From the NCBI GenBank assembly GCA_044450785.1, contig JBIOJM010000119.1, forward strand, positions 1-26,610: a stretch of DNA of 26,610 nt, given 5' to 3'. Below, piece after piece: positions 1 to 6,663 of the stretch (its first letter is position 1; each line of letters starts with the position of its first letter). Below the pieces are notes generated by a model. That model saw only the letters and a list, made by a program, of their open reading frames with translations. It was not told where the DNA came from and did not search any database. This DNA is from JBIOJM01 sp044450785 (lineage in GTDB: Bacteria; Planctomycetota; Planctomycetia; Isosphaerales; Isosphaeraceae). The translations under genes and the position numbers were made by a program.

Positions 1-109
1 GGGACAGGCGCTTGCGGGGTCGGCCGGTTAAACTACCCATGGCAGCCTCCTTGTGTGAGATGTGGCGGTTGGTCGATACCTACCACCTCACCAAGGAGGC
101 TCGCCGTAG

Positions 110-652
110 TACAACCCTAAAAAAACGGCAAAAGTCGAGCTCAGTAACCTGGCAGCGTTGCTTCAGGCCACCAACCGCCTGGCCGAGGCCGAGCCGCTGC
201 ACCGGCGGGCGCTGGCGATCAAGGAGGCATCGTACGGACCCGACCACCCTGACGTCGCCACCGCCCTCAACAACCTGGCGTTGTTGCTCAAGGCCACCAA
301 CCGCCTGGCCGAGGCCGAGTCGCTCTACCGGCGGGCACTGGCGATCGCCGAGGAGTCGTACGGCCCCGACCACCCCGACGTCGCGCGCGACCTCAACAAC
401 CTGTCGGTTCTGCTTTATGCCACCAACCACCTCGCCGAGGCCGAGCCGCTGAGCCGACGACACATGGAGATCTTCCTGCAGTTCACGCGCGCGACTGGCC
501 ACGATCATCCCCACCTCGAGGATGCCATCAACAACTACAACCGGCTGCTCGCGGAGATGGGCCTGAGTAAGGCGCAGATCGAGGCGCGGCTCAACGAGAT
601 CGGCCGGCCGTTCGGCATGTCGCTGGGGGAGCGGGGCGACACCCGGAAATGA
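110..652 (+). pseudogene. TPR-repeat protein, C-terminal remnant (kinesin light chain-like TPRs)
   Basis: The frame is open from 110 (after a TAG at 107-109) to the stop at 652, and has no ATG; the only near start is TTG at 158. It encodes two and a half 42-residue repeats of the type ATNRLAEAEPLHRRALAI...GPDHPDVA, matching tetratricopeptide repeats of the kinesin-light-chain class. The DNA itself repeats with a 126-base period (158, 284, 410). A different C-terminal tail follows, rich in Leu and Glu (LLAEMGLSKAQIEARL). TPRs of this type normally come in long arrays, often behind a kinase, NB-ARC or CHAT domain. Here nothing upstream in the window belongs to such a protein and no start or ribosome site is visible, so I read it as the tail of a broken gene. 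It could still be expressed from TTG 158 as a 164-residue scaffold protein, but I consider this less likely. Confidence 0.6.
158..460. repeat. 126-base tandem repeat inside the TPR remnant
   Basis: Copies begin at 158, 284 and (partial, diverged) 410. Each carries the block GCCACCAACCGCCTGGCCGA or a close variant and encodes one 42-residue TPR unit. The high DNA identity of the first two copies implies recent duplication or gene conversion. Confidence 0.7.
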
Positions 653-889
653 AACCCGTCCTGGTTGATCCCTCCTGGGCGCGCTCGGGCAGCTCGCCCG
701 CGAGCGATTCGGGCGGTGAAATCCCCCGGCGAGCGATGCCACTGTTCGGCGCGGGTCTCCGCGCACAATAAACGCTTCCTCGGAGCGCAACAAAAGTTAA
801 CTGTGGCCGAGGACCGTCAGGAGCCGTTCAAGACCAATACCGTTGAAGTCGCACGAACAACCAGAGGGTACAAGGCTTCCGACACCCTT

Positions 890-936
890 GTTCCCACGCT
901 CCGCGTGGGAACACCGGTCTGGGACGCTCCGCGTCC
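890..936. repeat. Double-hairpin dispersed repeat ('SAWE'-type)
   Basis: The first hairpin is GTTCCCACG (890-898), loop CTCCG, CGTGGGAAC (904-912). The second is GGACG (922-926), the same loop CTCCG, CGTCC (932-936). Two adjacent stems sharing one pentanucleotide loop point to a mobile or REP-like palindromic element. From memory, spurious short proteins reading PRSAWEH-like and TLRV-like words are common in planctomycete annotations and come from this kind of DNA; that is recollection, not something checked here. Confidence 0.6.
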
Positions 937-1062
937 GAACCATCCCCGAGGCTCAGCATGGGGCATACCGAGGCAGAGCGTTCAAGACCAAGTTTTCATC
1001 AACACAGCGTCGCCCCGCCCACACTGCGTCACGGGCATCAGGTCGGACTGAGGTGTCCAGAA

Positions 1063-1090
1063 GGACGAGTAAGACCCTTCTTACTCATCC
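1063..1090. repeat. Hairpin, 8-base perfect stem, extended with one mismatch
   Basis: GAGTAAGA (1067-1074), loop CCCT, TCTTACTC (1079-1086). The outer bases GGA and TCC extend the stem with one mismatch. There is no T run on either side, so it is not a convincing intrinsic terminator; it may be another palindromic repeat. Confidence 0.4.
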
Positions 1091-1200
1091 TTCATCATTG
1101 ATCCGTGAATCGGCCGTGCCACTGGCTATGCCGGCGCTGGCACGCGTTGACGCTCTGCGGCCGGGGGCGTAGAGCCGATGGGCCGGGCGGCACTGGTGTG

Positions 1201-1300
1201 GGGGTTCGAAAACGGGACAGGTCCGCTATTGGCAATATGGGATAGTTGGAGACTTACTCGGTTTAGCAATATCGGACCTGTCCCGCTTCTGCCCCCCACC
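1201..1300. repeat. Long inverted repeat with CGGGACAGGTCCG arms (REP-like)
   Basis: The arm CGGGACAGGTCCG at 1213-1225 is exactly reverse-complemented at 1273-1285. Similarity continues outward (G-run on the left, C-run on the right) and inward (CTATTG against CAATAT), giving imperfect arms of about 30 bases around a loop of about 45. This looks like a REP or REP-associated-transposase (RAYT) target, or a miniature element end pair. No transposase is nearby. Confidence 0.55.
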
Positions 1301-1462
1301 AGTGTTGCACCTCCTGGACAGGAAGTCGCACCGATTTCGAGGTAACGCCCATCAGACCGACGATCGCCGTCCAAGATCACCTTTCGGAAAGCCGGCTTCG
1401 GTCGATGTGGCCGACGCGCGCAACACTCCGCTAGACGGCCGGTCAGCGCGGCACCACGCACA

Positions 1463-3682
1463 TCATTTTGTTGGATCTGATTCTCGCAGGGCGCTGTCAA
1501 AAACGGATCCCAGATCGAACACATTGTCCTCAGTCAGTGTCACACTGATCTTTTTGCCGGTCTTCACCTCCACCGGAATGCACCAGCAGACCGGTTTTCC
1601 CTTGATCTGCACGACCTTGGTCACGATCCATTTCTTGCCATCCGACTCGTTCGAGGAACAGAAGAGAGAGCCACCTGATGGCAGCTGATCGAGACGATCC
1701 CCAGTGACTTTCCTAAAGACCGTAGCCCAGGCCACGGCCATTGGTACTCGGGGTTTCTCTCCCCCCACCGCTTCGTTTACCAGCCGGCCGGCTTTTTTGA
1801 CGGATGCCTTGAAGCCAGGGACCGGGTCCTCATCGAAGATGGCAAACGGCACTTCGAAGGGCGCTGAGCCGGGGACCCGAAGATTCAATTGGATCACCCA
1901 GGTCGTGCGTAGCCACTCCTCCTTCTTCTTGTTCTCCTCTGACGAGGCCGCAGCTTCTTGCAGTGTGCTATCGAAAGCGGATCCCAAGTCAAACACATTC
2001 TTATCCGTCAGCGTCACCTGGATCTCTTCGCCATACTTCACTTCCACCGGGATGCACCAGCACATCGGTTTCCCCTTGGCCATCACAACCTTGGTCGCAA
2101 TCCATTTCTTGCCGTCCGGTCCGATCGACTCGATCGGATGGTGACTATCTGACGTCAGCAGATCGAGACGATCTCCCGGGATTTCCTTGAAAGCCGAGTC
2201 CCACTGCAACGTCATCCATCCTTTGCGTGTGTCCTCCCTCGCGGCCTCGCTTTCCGCCCTTCTCAATTGCTCTCGGTAAATCCACTGCATCTTCTTGGTA
2301 CGGGCCTCGAAGCCAGGGACAGGGTCCTTGTCGAAGATGGCCCATTGCACTGCGGGTGTCGCAAGGCCCGGGCCCTGGAGACTCATGCTCATCCGCCATG
2401 TTTCCAAGGAGTGGTTCACAGTCTTCTTGTCCTTTGCTGAGTTGTCCGTTCCAGCCCGCTTGGCAGCGGCTGGTTGGCTCGTTCTCCCGTTGTCGCCCTT
2501 CTGCGCCAGAAGAGCGTCTTGTCCGCGATCCGGCCGGCGCTCGTGGCCGACAGGCTGGTTTAATGGCTCTTGATCCCCGGAAAGGACACGGTTATCGGCC
2601 GGGGGAGTTCGGGCGGCGAAGGCCACAGCCATCGGGACGGCTGCCACGGCCAGCAAGACCAAGAGGCGACCGACGGTGAGCGGCCTGACGGGGGCCGGAT
2701 TCCTCAACATCTTGATTCTCCTTGACAACGAGACGAGCGTGTTCGCGCCGGTCGCAGCGGGCGGCAGGGCCATCGACCGTTCGGAAAGGTAATCCAACGT
2801 ATCCACCAGGGCCGTGGCATAGGCCCTGCCGCAGTGGGGCACGGCGCTCAAGACCATGCCATCGCAGCAGTGCTCTTCCAGTTCTCGGAGAACGCGGCAG
2901 GCCCACCAGACCACGGGATGCCACCAGAAGAGCGTGGTGATGGGCAGTTCGAGCAGGCGGACCCAGTGATCCTGGCGGCGAATGTGAGCCAGTTCATGAG
3001 CAACAATCGCCTCCTGGGCTGCCACGTCCAGCCGCGCGAACAGCGAGGCGGGAAGAACCAAGCGGGGCCTGACGCCCGGCGACCAGACCATCGGCGACAG
3101 ACGAACAGACACCATCAGAACCTCGGGCGTCCAGCTTAGACCGAGCCGTCTGGCAATCTCGTCTGCCATGCGGTGGATGGTGGGGGTAGCACGGAGAGCA
3201 CTACGCAGCAGTCTCCGCAGGCGAAGGATGCGGCAAGCCTGCCCGGACGCGAACAGGGCGCTGCCGACGACCCAACTCCAGGTCAAGACGGCCATCCACG
3301 ACAGCCCCTGCTGGTCCGCGACGGCGGAGGCGACGTCGATCGTGGCCACACTCCGAGGACTTTCTCCATCGTCCGATTCGCGCTGCTCCTGCCGGCTGGG
3401 ACCGACGGAAGCATTCTCGTCTTCGCTGGAAACCTCGACTGGTGACCGACCGTCGACGCGCTGCCCGGCTTTCTGCCGGTCCGGCGCGGGAAGCTGGAGG
3501 TTCACCGTCAAGGGGACAGGGAGGATGAGCAGCGGTGGCGTGACGAACTTCAGTAGCACCATCACCCAGAGAACATGCAATCCCACGGGGTTTTTCCAAG
3601 TCCGGCCCAGGAGAACAAGGGCCATGGCCAGGACAGTAACCACGAGGGAGTTGCTGACGATGGTTTCCCAGAAGGTGTGCAT
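1463..3682 (-). CDS. M56-family (BlaR1/MecR1-like) membrane metallopeptidase with duplicated C-terminal domain
   Basis: This 739-residue protein has the zinc-peptidase motif HELAH (about 229-233) followed by ELEEHCCD (about 267-274), as in MEROPS family M56. Hydrophobic segments lie near residues 8-27, 35-58, 128-147, 247-262 and 336-357, so the catalytic site faces the cytoplasm and the C-terminal half is predicted outside. In BlaR1 the outer domain senses beta-lactam; here it is different. After a polar linker (about 360-425) come two copies of one domain (about 426-578 and 592-737), each ending with CWCIPVEVK, then VTLT, NVFDLGS and FDS. No penicillin-binding SxxK domain is seen. It follows the repressor gene by 42 bases on the same strand, so the pair probably forms a signal-protease/repressor switch. 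The inducer is unknown. Confidence 0.88.
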   Translation of the reverse strand: MHTFWETIVSNSLVVTVLAMALVLLGRTWKNPVGLHVLWVMVLLKFVTPPLLILPVPLTVNLQLPAPDRQKAGQRVDGRSPVEVSSEDENASVGPSRQEQRESDDGESPRSVATIDVASAVADQQGLSWMAVLTWSWVVGSALFASGQACRILRLRRLLRSALRATPTIHRMADEIARRLGLSWTPEVLMVSVRLSPMVWSPGVRPRLVLPASLFARLDVAAQEAIVAHELAHIRRQDHWVRLLELPITTLFWWHPVVWWACRVLRELEEHCCDGMVLSAVPHCGRAYATALVDTLDYLSERSMALPPAATGANTLVSLSRRIKMLRNPAPVRPLTVGRLLVLLAVAAVPMAVAFAARTPPADNRVLSGDQEPLNQPVGHERRPDRGQDALLAQKGDNGRTSQPAAAKRAGTDNSAKDKKTVNHSLETWRMSMSLQGPGLATPAVQWAIFDKDPVPGFEARTKKMQWIYREQLRRAESEAAREDTRKGWMTLQWDSAFKEIPGDRLDLLTSDSHHPIESIGPDGKKWIATKVVMAKGKPMCWCIPVEVKYGEEIQVTLTDKNVFDLGSAFDSTLQEAAASSEENKKKEEWLRTTWVIQLNLRVPGSAPFEVPFAIFDEDPVPGFKASVKKAGRLVNEAVGGEKPRVPMAVAWATVFRKVTGDRLDQLPSGGSLFCSSNESDGKKWIVTKVVQIKGKPVCWCIPVEVKTGKKISVTLTEDNVFDLGSVFDSALRESDPTK

Positions 3683-3724
3683 GACAGTCCTCGCGAATCC
3701 TGAGTCATGCGCGCCGGTCTTCTT

Positions 3725-4099
3725 CTACGACCATAATTCGCTAATGAGCTTGCGGAGCTGCTCACGGTCGTTGCGCGAAATCACCTTGGAGCGCAGCAGC
3801 GTTGTTACCAGCGGCACCAGGGCACCGCCACAGAGCCGGTCGGCCAGAGCTTTCAGGCGACTGCGGAGATACTGATCGTGACTTACAAGCGGGTGAAACT
3901 GATGCGCCCGCTCCCGGCGGTCGCGCCGGACGCACCCCTTCGCTTCTAGCCGCTCCAGGAGCTTCTGTACCGTGGCGATCTTCGGGTCGGTCACTTCTGT
4001 GTACAGTGCGGACGTGAGTTCCCGGCTGGTGGCCTGCCCGCGTTCCCAGAGGACTTGAAGGATGGAAAGCTCCACGTCGGTGATCTGGTCCAGCTTCAT
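3725..4099 (-). CDS. BlaI/MecI/CopY-family transcriptional repressor
   Basis: At 124 residues this has the usual size of the BlaI/MecI family. The N-terminal winged helix is clear: TDVELSILQVLWERGQAT, then TVQKLLERLEAKGCVRRDR, followed by a C-terminal helical dimerisation part ending in ISELW. In this family the dimer binds operators in its own promoter, and the partner M56 protease triggers its cleavage. It is the first gene of a two-gene minus-strand unit with the M56 protein. Upstream lie a good promoter and a dyad at the expected start of transcription (both listed), which supports autorepression. The cleavage site in the protein cannot be read from the sequence. Family assignment is firm; the regulated signal is unknown. 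Confidence 0.93.
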   Translation of the reverse strand: MKLDQITDVELSILQVLWERGQATSRELTSALYTEVTDPKIATVQKLLERLEAKGCVRRDRRERAHQFHPLVSHDQYLRSRLKALADRLCGGALVPLVTTLLRSKVISRNDREQLRKLISELWS

Positions 4100-4127
4100 C
4101 GGTCACAATGTCCTTTGCATGACAGAC

Positions 4128-4140
4128 AGACAGACTGTCT
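4128..4140. promoter_or_regulatory. Putative BlaI-type operator dyad
   Basis: AGACAG-A-CTGTCT is a perfect dyad 28 bases before the repressor start and 6 bases downstream of the -10, so it covers the expected transcription start. It sits in a GACA tetranucleotide run (from 4121). BlaI-family operators are short dyads with ACA/TGT halves, which fits; binding is inferred. Confidence 0.5.
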
Positions 4141-4146
4141 ATTGAA

Positions 4147-4174
4147 ATTGTAATGTTCGAGACACCGCGGTCAA
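4147..4174 (-). promoter_or_regulatory. Sigma70-like promoter of the repressor/M56 operon
   Basis: On the minus strand TTGACC (4174-4169), a 16-base spacer, then TACAAT (4152-4147). Both boxes match consensus at five of six positions. The likely start of transcription is near 4140, inside the dyad at 4128-4140. Confidence 0.55.
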
Positions 4175-4839
4175 GTGCTTTTTTTGTATTTCCCCAGCTC
4201 TATGGTGAAGGAATTGCCCGGAACCCCCGGAGACGCCACCGCCGCTGGCGACACCGTTACGTCCTTTTGGCCGTAACGGGCCGTGACACGCGGATCATCG
4301 AAGTCCGGCGTCCGCGTCCCGGTACTGACGAAACCGGGCCGCAACAGCCTCGGTCCGACACACCGACGCGTGCCACAGCCAGGGCGCCCAAGGAACCGAC
4401 AGGGAGCACCCCCGAGCTGGCTCATGTCAGACAGCCAAGGACGACGGTGGTAAACCCGGCGTGAGGTTCCTCGCTCGATCGACTCCTTCTTCGACGTCAA
4501 GGTCTTCACGGGCTGGCCGCTACGGAGCGACGTGTAAAGTGACGTGAGCCGCTGCTGGCCGTCCAGGATCAGCTTTTCGGGCTTGGTGCCGTTCGCCGGC
4601 GGCGCCCCTTCCACGAGGCGGGGCTTGAACCGCAGACCGTCGTCGCCCGTCTCCATGAGCATCACGGCGCCGATCGGGTATGAGAGCGATACGCTGGCGA
4701 TGAGTGCGCGGATGCGGTCGTCGTCCCAGACCCAGCCGCGCTGAAAATCGGGGAGCTGGATGGTCCCCTTATGGATCTCGTCGAGCAGCTCGGGGAGGCT
4801 CGGCTCGTGCGTCTTGAATGTGCTGGCGACGGAGGCCAT
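4171..4839 (-). pseudogene. DUF262 (GmrSD N-terminal domain) protein, truncated
   Basis: The first 120 residues carry the DUF262 signature: QLPDFQRGWVWD (about 28-39) and LILDGQQRLTSLY (about 90-102), the ParB-like nucleotide-binding motifs found in the GmrS part of type IV restriction enzymes and related proteins. Family members are usually 350-700 residues long. Here the match stops near residue 122 (about position 4473), and the rest to the stop at 4171 is Arg/Gly/Pro-rich, unlike the family, with no C-terminal DUF1524 HNH nuclease. The start ATG at 4839 is good. I read it as a 3'-truncated gene whose tail is out-of-register DNA reaching into the promoter of the repressor operon. A functional short DUF262 protein cannot be excluded. 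Confidence 0.7.
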
Positions 4840-5020
4840 GGCTCACCTGAAGGATAAAACCGGGTAACCGTTCAGCCCCCTGGGAACGGGCTCAGAGGGA
4901 GAGGTCTTCGTCACCACCGTGCCCACAGCGCGAAACGGGCCCGCATCCTGGCGCGATCTTCCGGCGCGCCGCAGGCGGGCAGGATGGCCAGCATGAGAGC
5001 TGTTGCGCCGCGAACCATTG

Positions 5021-5056
5021 GCTCCCTCTCCTTTGGGAGAGGGCTGGGGTGAGGGG
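5021..5056 (-). repeat. Palindromic intergenic repeat, copy 1
   Basis: Stem CCCTCTCC (5024-5031), loop TTTG, GGAGAGGG (5036-5043), followed by CTGGGGTGAGGGG. The reverse complement of this unit, with a slightly different loop, is found at 5151-5186. Confidence 0.7.
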
Positions 5057-5150
5057 CCGATTGCGCCAGCAGCGCCGCTCGAAAAACACGTCTTGTAGAA
5101 ACGGTGCGGATGGGGCGATTCAACTGGGGGAGGCTCTCGGTGCCGCTCGG

Positions 5151-5186
5151 CCCTCACCCCAGCCCTCTCCCGCGGGAGAGGGAGCC
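5151..5186 (+). repeat. Palindromic intergenic repeat, copy 2 (inverted relative to copy 1)
   Basis: CCCTCACCCCAG followed by a perfect 20-base palindrome CCCTCTCCCGCGGGAGAGGG (5163-5182). Together with copy 1 it makes a 36-base inverted pair separated by 94 bases. From memory this sequence type is scattered through intergenic DNA of many high-GC bacteria. Confidence 0.7.
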
Positions 5187-6121
5187 AGAAACAGTTCATC
5201 GGCCGCTGCTGTGCTGTGGCGAGGCCTGCGGCCCCTCTTCCTCTTCTTAGAAAAACCCCTCCTTGTGAGCTGGGAACGGGGCTCGCACGCTTGCTTCGCT
5301 TTGCCAGCCCGCACTCAGGGCGAGGTTGGAGAAGCGGACAGGCCAAATTTCGACAGGTTGAGCCCAAAGACGGCCCGTCGCTCTTCTGTCCCCTGTCCCC
5401 GACCAGCGCCTCGGGGCGGTTCCGTTGCGGTCACCTCCCGGGCTCGATCGGGATTCTCGAAGCGCTCGAGAAGACGATGCCGATCGCGATACAGGCAAGG
5501 ATCGCTCCGACCGTTGTTCACCCGGCCGTCTGGGCCCGGCGCGTCCACGCTACCGGCGTCCCGCGCCGATCGGTCCCATCCTCAGGAAATTCCTCGCCCG
5601 GCTCCGCTTCGCGCTGCACGTCCACGAATCGGATCCGCCCCACCTCGACGCCTCGTCGACTCGCCGTCTCCGCCAACATTCCGAAAGCATCTGAAAAGAT
5701 TTATGCAACTGTTCTCCCCGTTGTGCAGATCATATTAGTAGATGGACCTTACGCGCAGCATGCGCAACCACTGGCTCGGCTCCTCTCTCGACAGCCGGGC
5801 AGCGACGATACGCGGCACACCGAGAATAGCGATCAGTTGCCAGTTGTAAGTGAAGGAAATAGGCCGTTCATCCTTCCGTCCTGCGTCCTCCGCCCTTCCG
5901 AATGGCGATCTCCAGCTTGACATTTGATCATACAAATCCAAGGTCCGCCCCGGTGAGACCGGATCCGCACAGCTCGTTCGACGGAGATACTGGGTTCCAA
6001 ATGATGTACGGCAAGAGACGAACCGGAGGCATCAGCGATTTTATACCCGTATGAGCCGCCGTGTGCGGACTTTTTGGCCGGTGAAGGCCGTTTGGGGCGG
6101 TCTCCAGCACGACACTTGATT

Positions 6122-6241
6122 TCACGCAAGGCCGACTCGCCCCGCTGGCCCAAATCGCCAGCGCAGCTCACAATCGAGCTGCGCCGCATTGCCCCGCTGC
6201 TCGGCGTACATGGCATACTCGTCAATGTCTCCCGTTGCCAC
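6122..6241 (-). pseudogene. Possible short coding remnant, unknown
   Basis: From GTG 6241 to TGA 6122 one minus-strand frame gives 39 residues with balanced, protein-like composition (VATGDIDEYAMYAEQRG, then LRWRFGPAGR) and GC-rich third positions. No ribosome site is seen and I do not recognise the family. It may be the end of a lost gene or a chance frame. Confidence 0.2.
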
Positions 6242-6285
6242 CAGGGTCGCGTCCTTTCACTGGCTCGAGCTCGAACCGTCACCCG

Positions 6286-6407
6286 CAAAAACGTCGACAC
6301 GCGTAACCCCATGGCAGACCAAGCGTTGGGTCGTTAGCCGAAACCTAAGAAAAACGTCGACACGGCGCAAGTCCAATGCTACCAAGGCCGTGTCGACGTG
6401 TCGACGT
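6286..6407. repeat. CGTCGACACG repeats with a 12-base inverted pair
   Basis: AAAAACGTCGACACG occurs near 6287-6301 and again near 6350-6364. The second copy pairs with CCGTGTCGACGT at 6389-6400: ACGTCGACACGG (6354-6365), a loop of 23 bases, then the exact reverse complement. A further GTGTCGACGTT follows directly. This could be a regulator site cluster or a REP-type hairpin. Confidence 0.5.
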
Positions 6408-6663
6408 TCTCGGCCCGAAACGCGTTGTGTGTGTACTCTTCGCCCCTGCCTCGGTCCTTTCACGCCTCCTCAAGCTGACCCGCACCCCGCACCCCGCACC
6501 ACCCGCCACCCACCACTCACCACCTGGTGAACGCCCGGAATCTGCTGGCGTCGGACCGGCGTCTTGCGGTATGGTAAAGGGAAGCCGGTGCGCGCCCACG
6601 TTCGGGCCGACGGCTCGCCGCACCGGGTTTTGGTCTCGCCGATTTCCTTCCTGAACCTTGCCG

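Larger units (their letters stand above)
653..1462. other. Gene-free stretch of about 800 bases with palindromic repeats
   Basis: No frame here shows a recognisable protein, and the short open frames on both strands have no ribosome sites. What it holds is structural: a double hairpin element at 890-936, a hairpin at 1063-1090 and a large inverted repeat at about 1201-1300, all listed separately. The rest (653-885 and 1300-1462) shows nothing I can name. Confidence 0.6.
4840..6663. other. Gene-poor 1.8-kb stretch with repeats and possible gene debris
   Basis: No intact gene is seen on either strand. It holds two inverted copies of a palindromic repeat (5021-5056 and 5151-5186), a diverged 25-base direct repeat (5903-5927 and 6097-6121), CGTCGACACG repeats with an inverted pair (6286-6407), and a C-rich stretch (6478-6535). 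Two pieces look like former coding DNA on the minus strand: 6122-6241, and about 5440-5695, where one frame reads like protein but is broken by stops. The longest open frames cover the repeats, have atypical composition and are not credible genes. Confidence 0.55.

Noticed and set aside
158..460. Tandem 126-base repeat considered as a CRISPR-like or satellite array
   Set aside because: It encodes in-frame TPR units; there are no spacers.
1200..1230. GGTTCGAAAA-like string suggesting a tRNA T-arm
   Set aside because: No acceptor, D or anticodon arm can be folded around it; it belongs to the inverted repeat.
5049..5920. Overlapping plus-strand open frames of 229 and 234 codons
   Set aside because: They cover palindromic repeats and lack start signals or recognisable domains.
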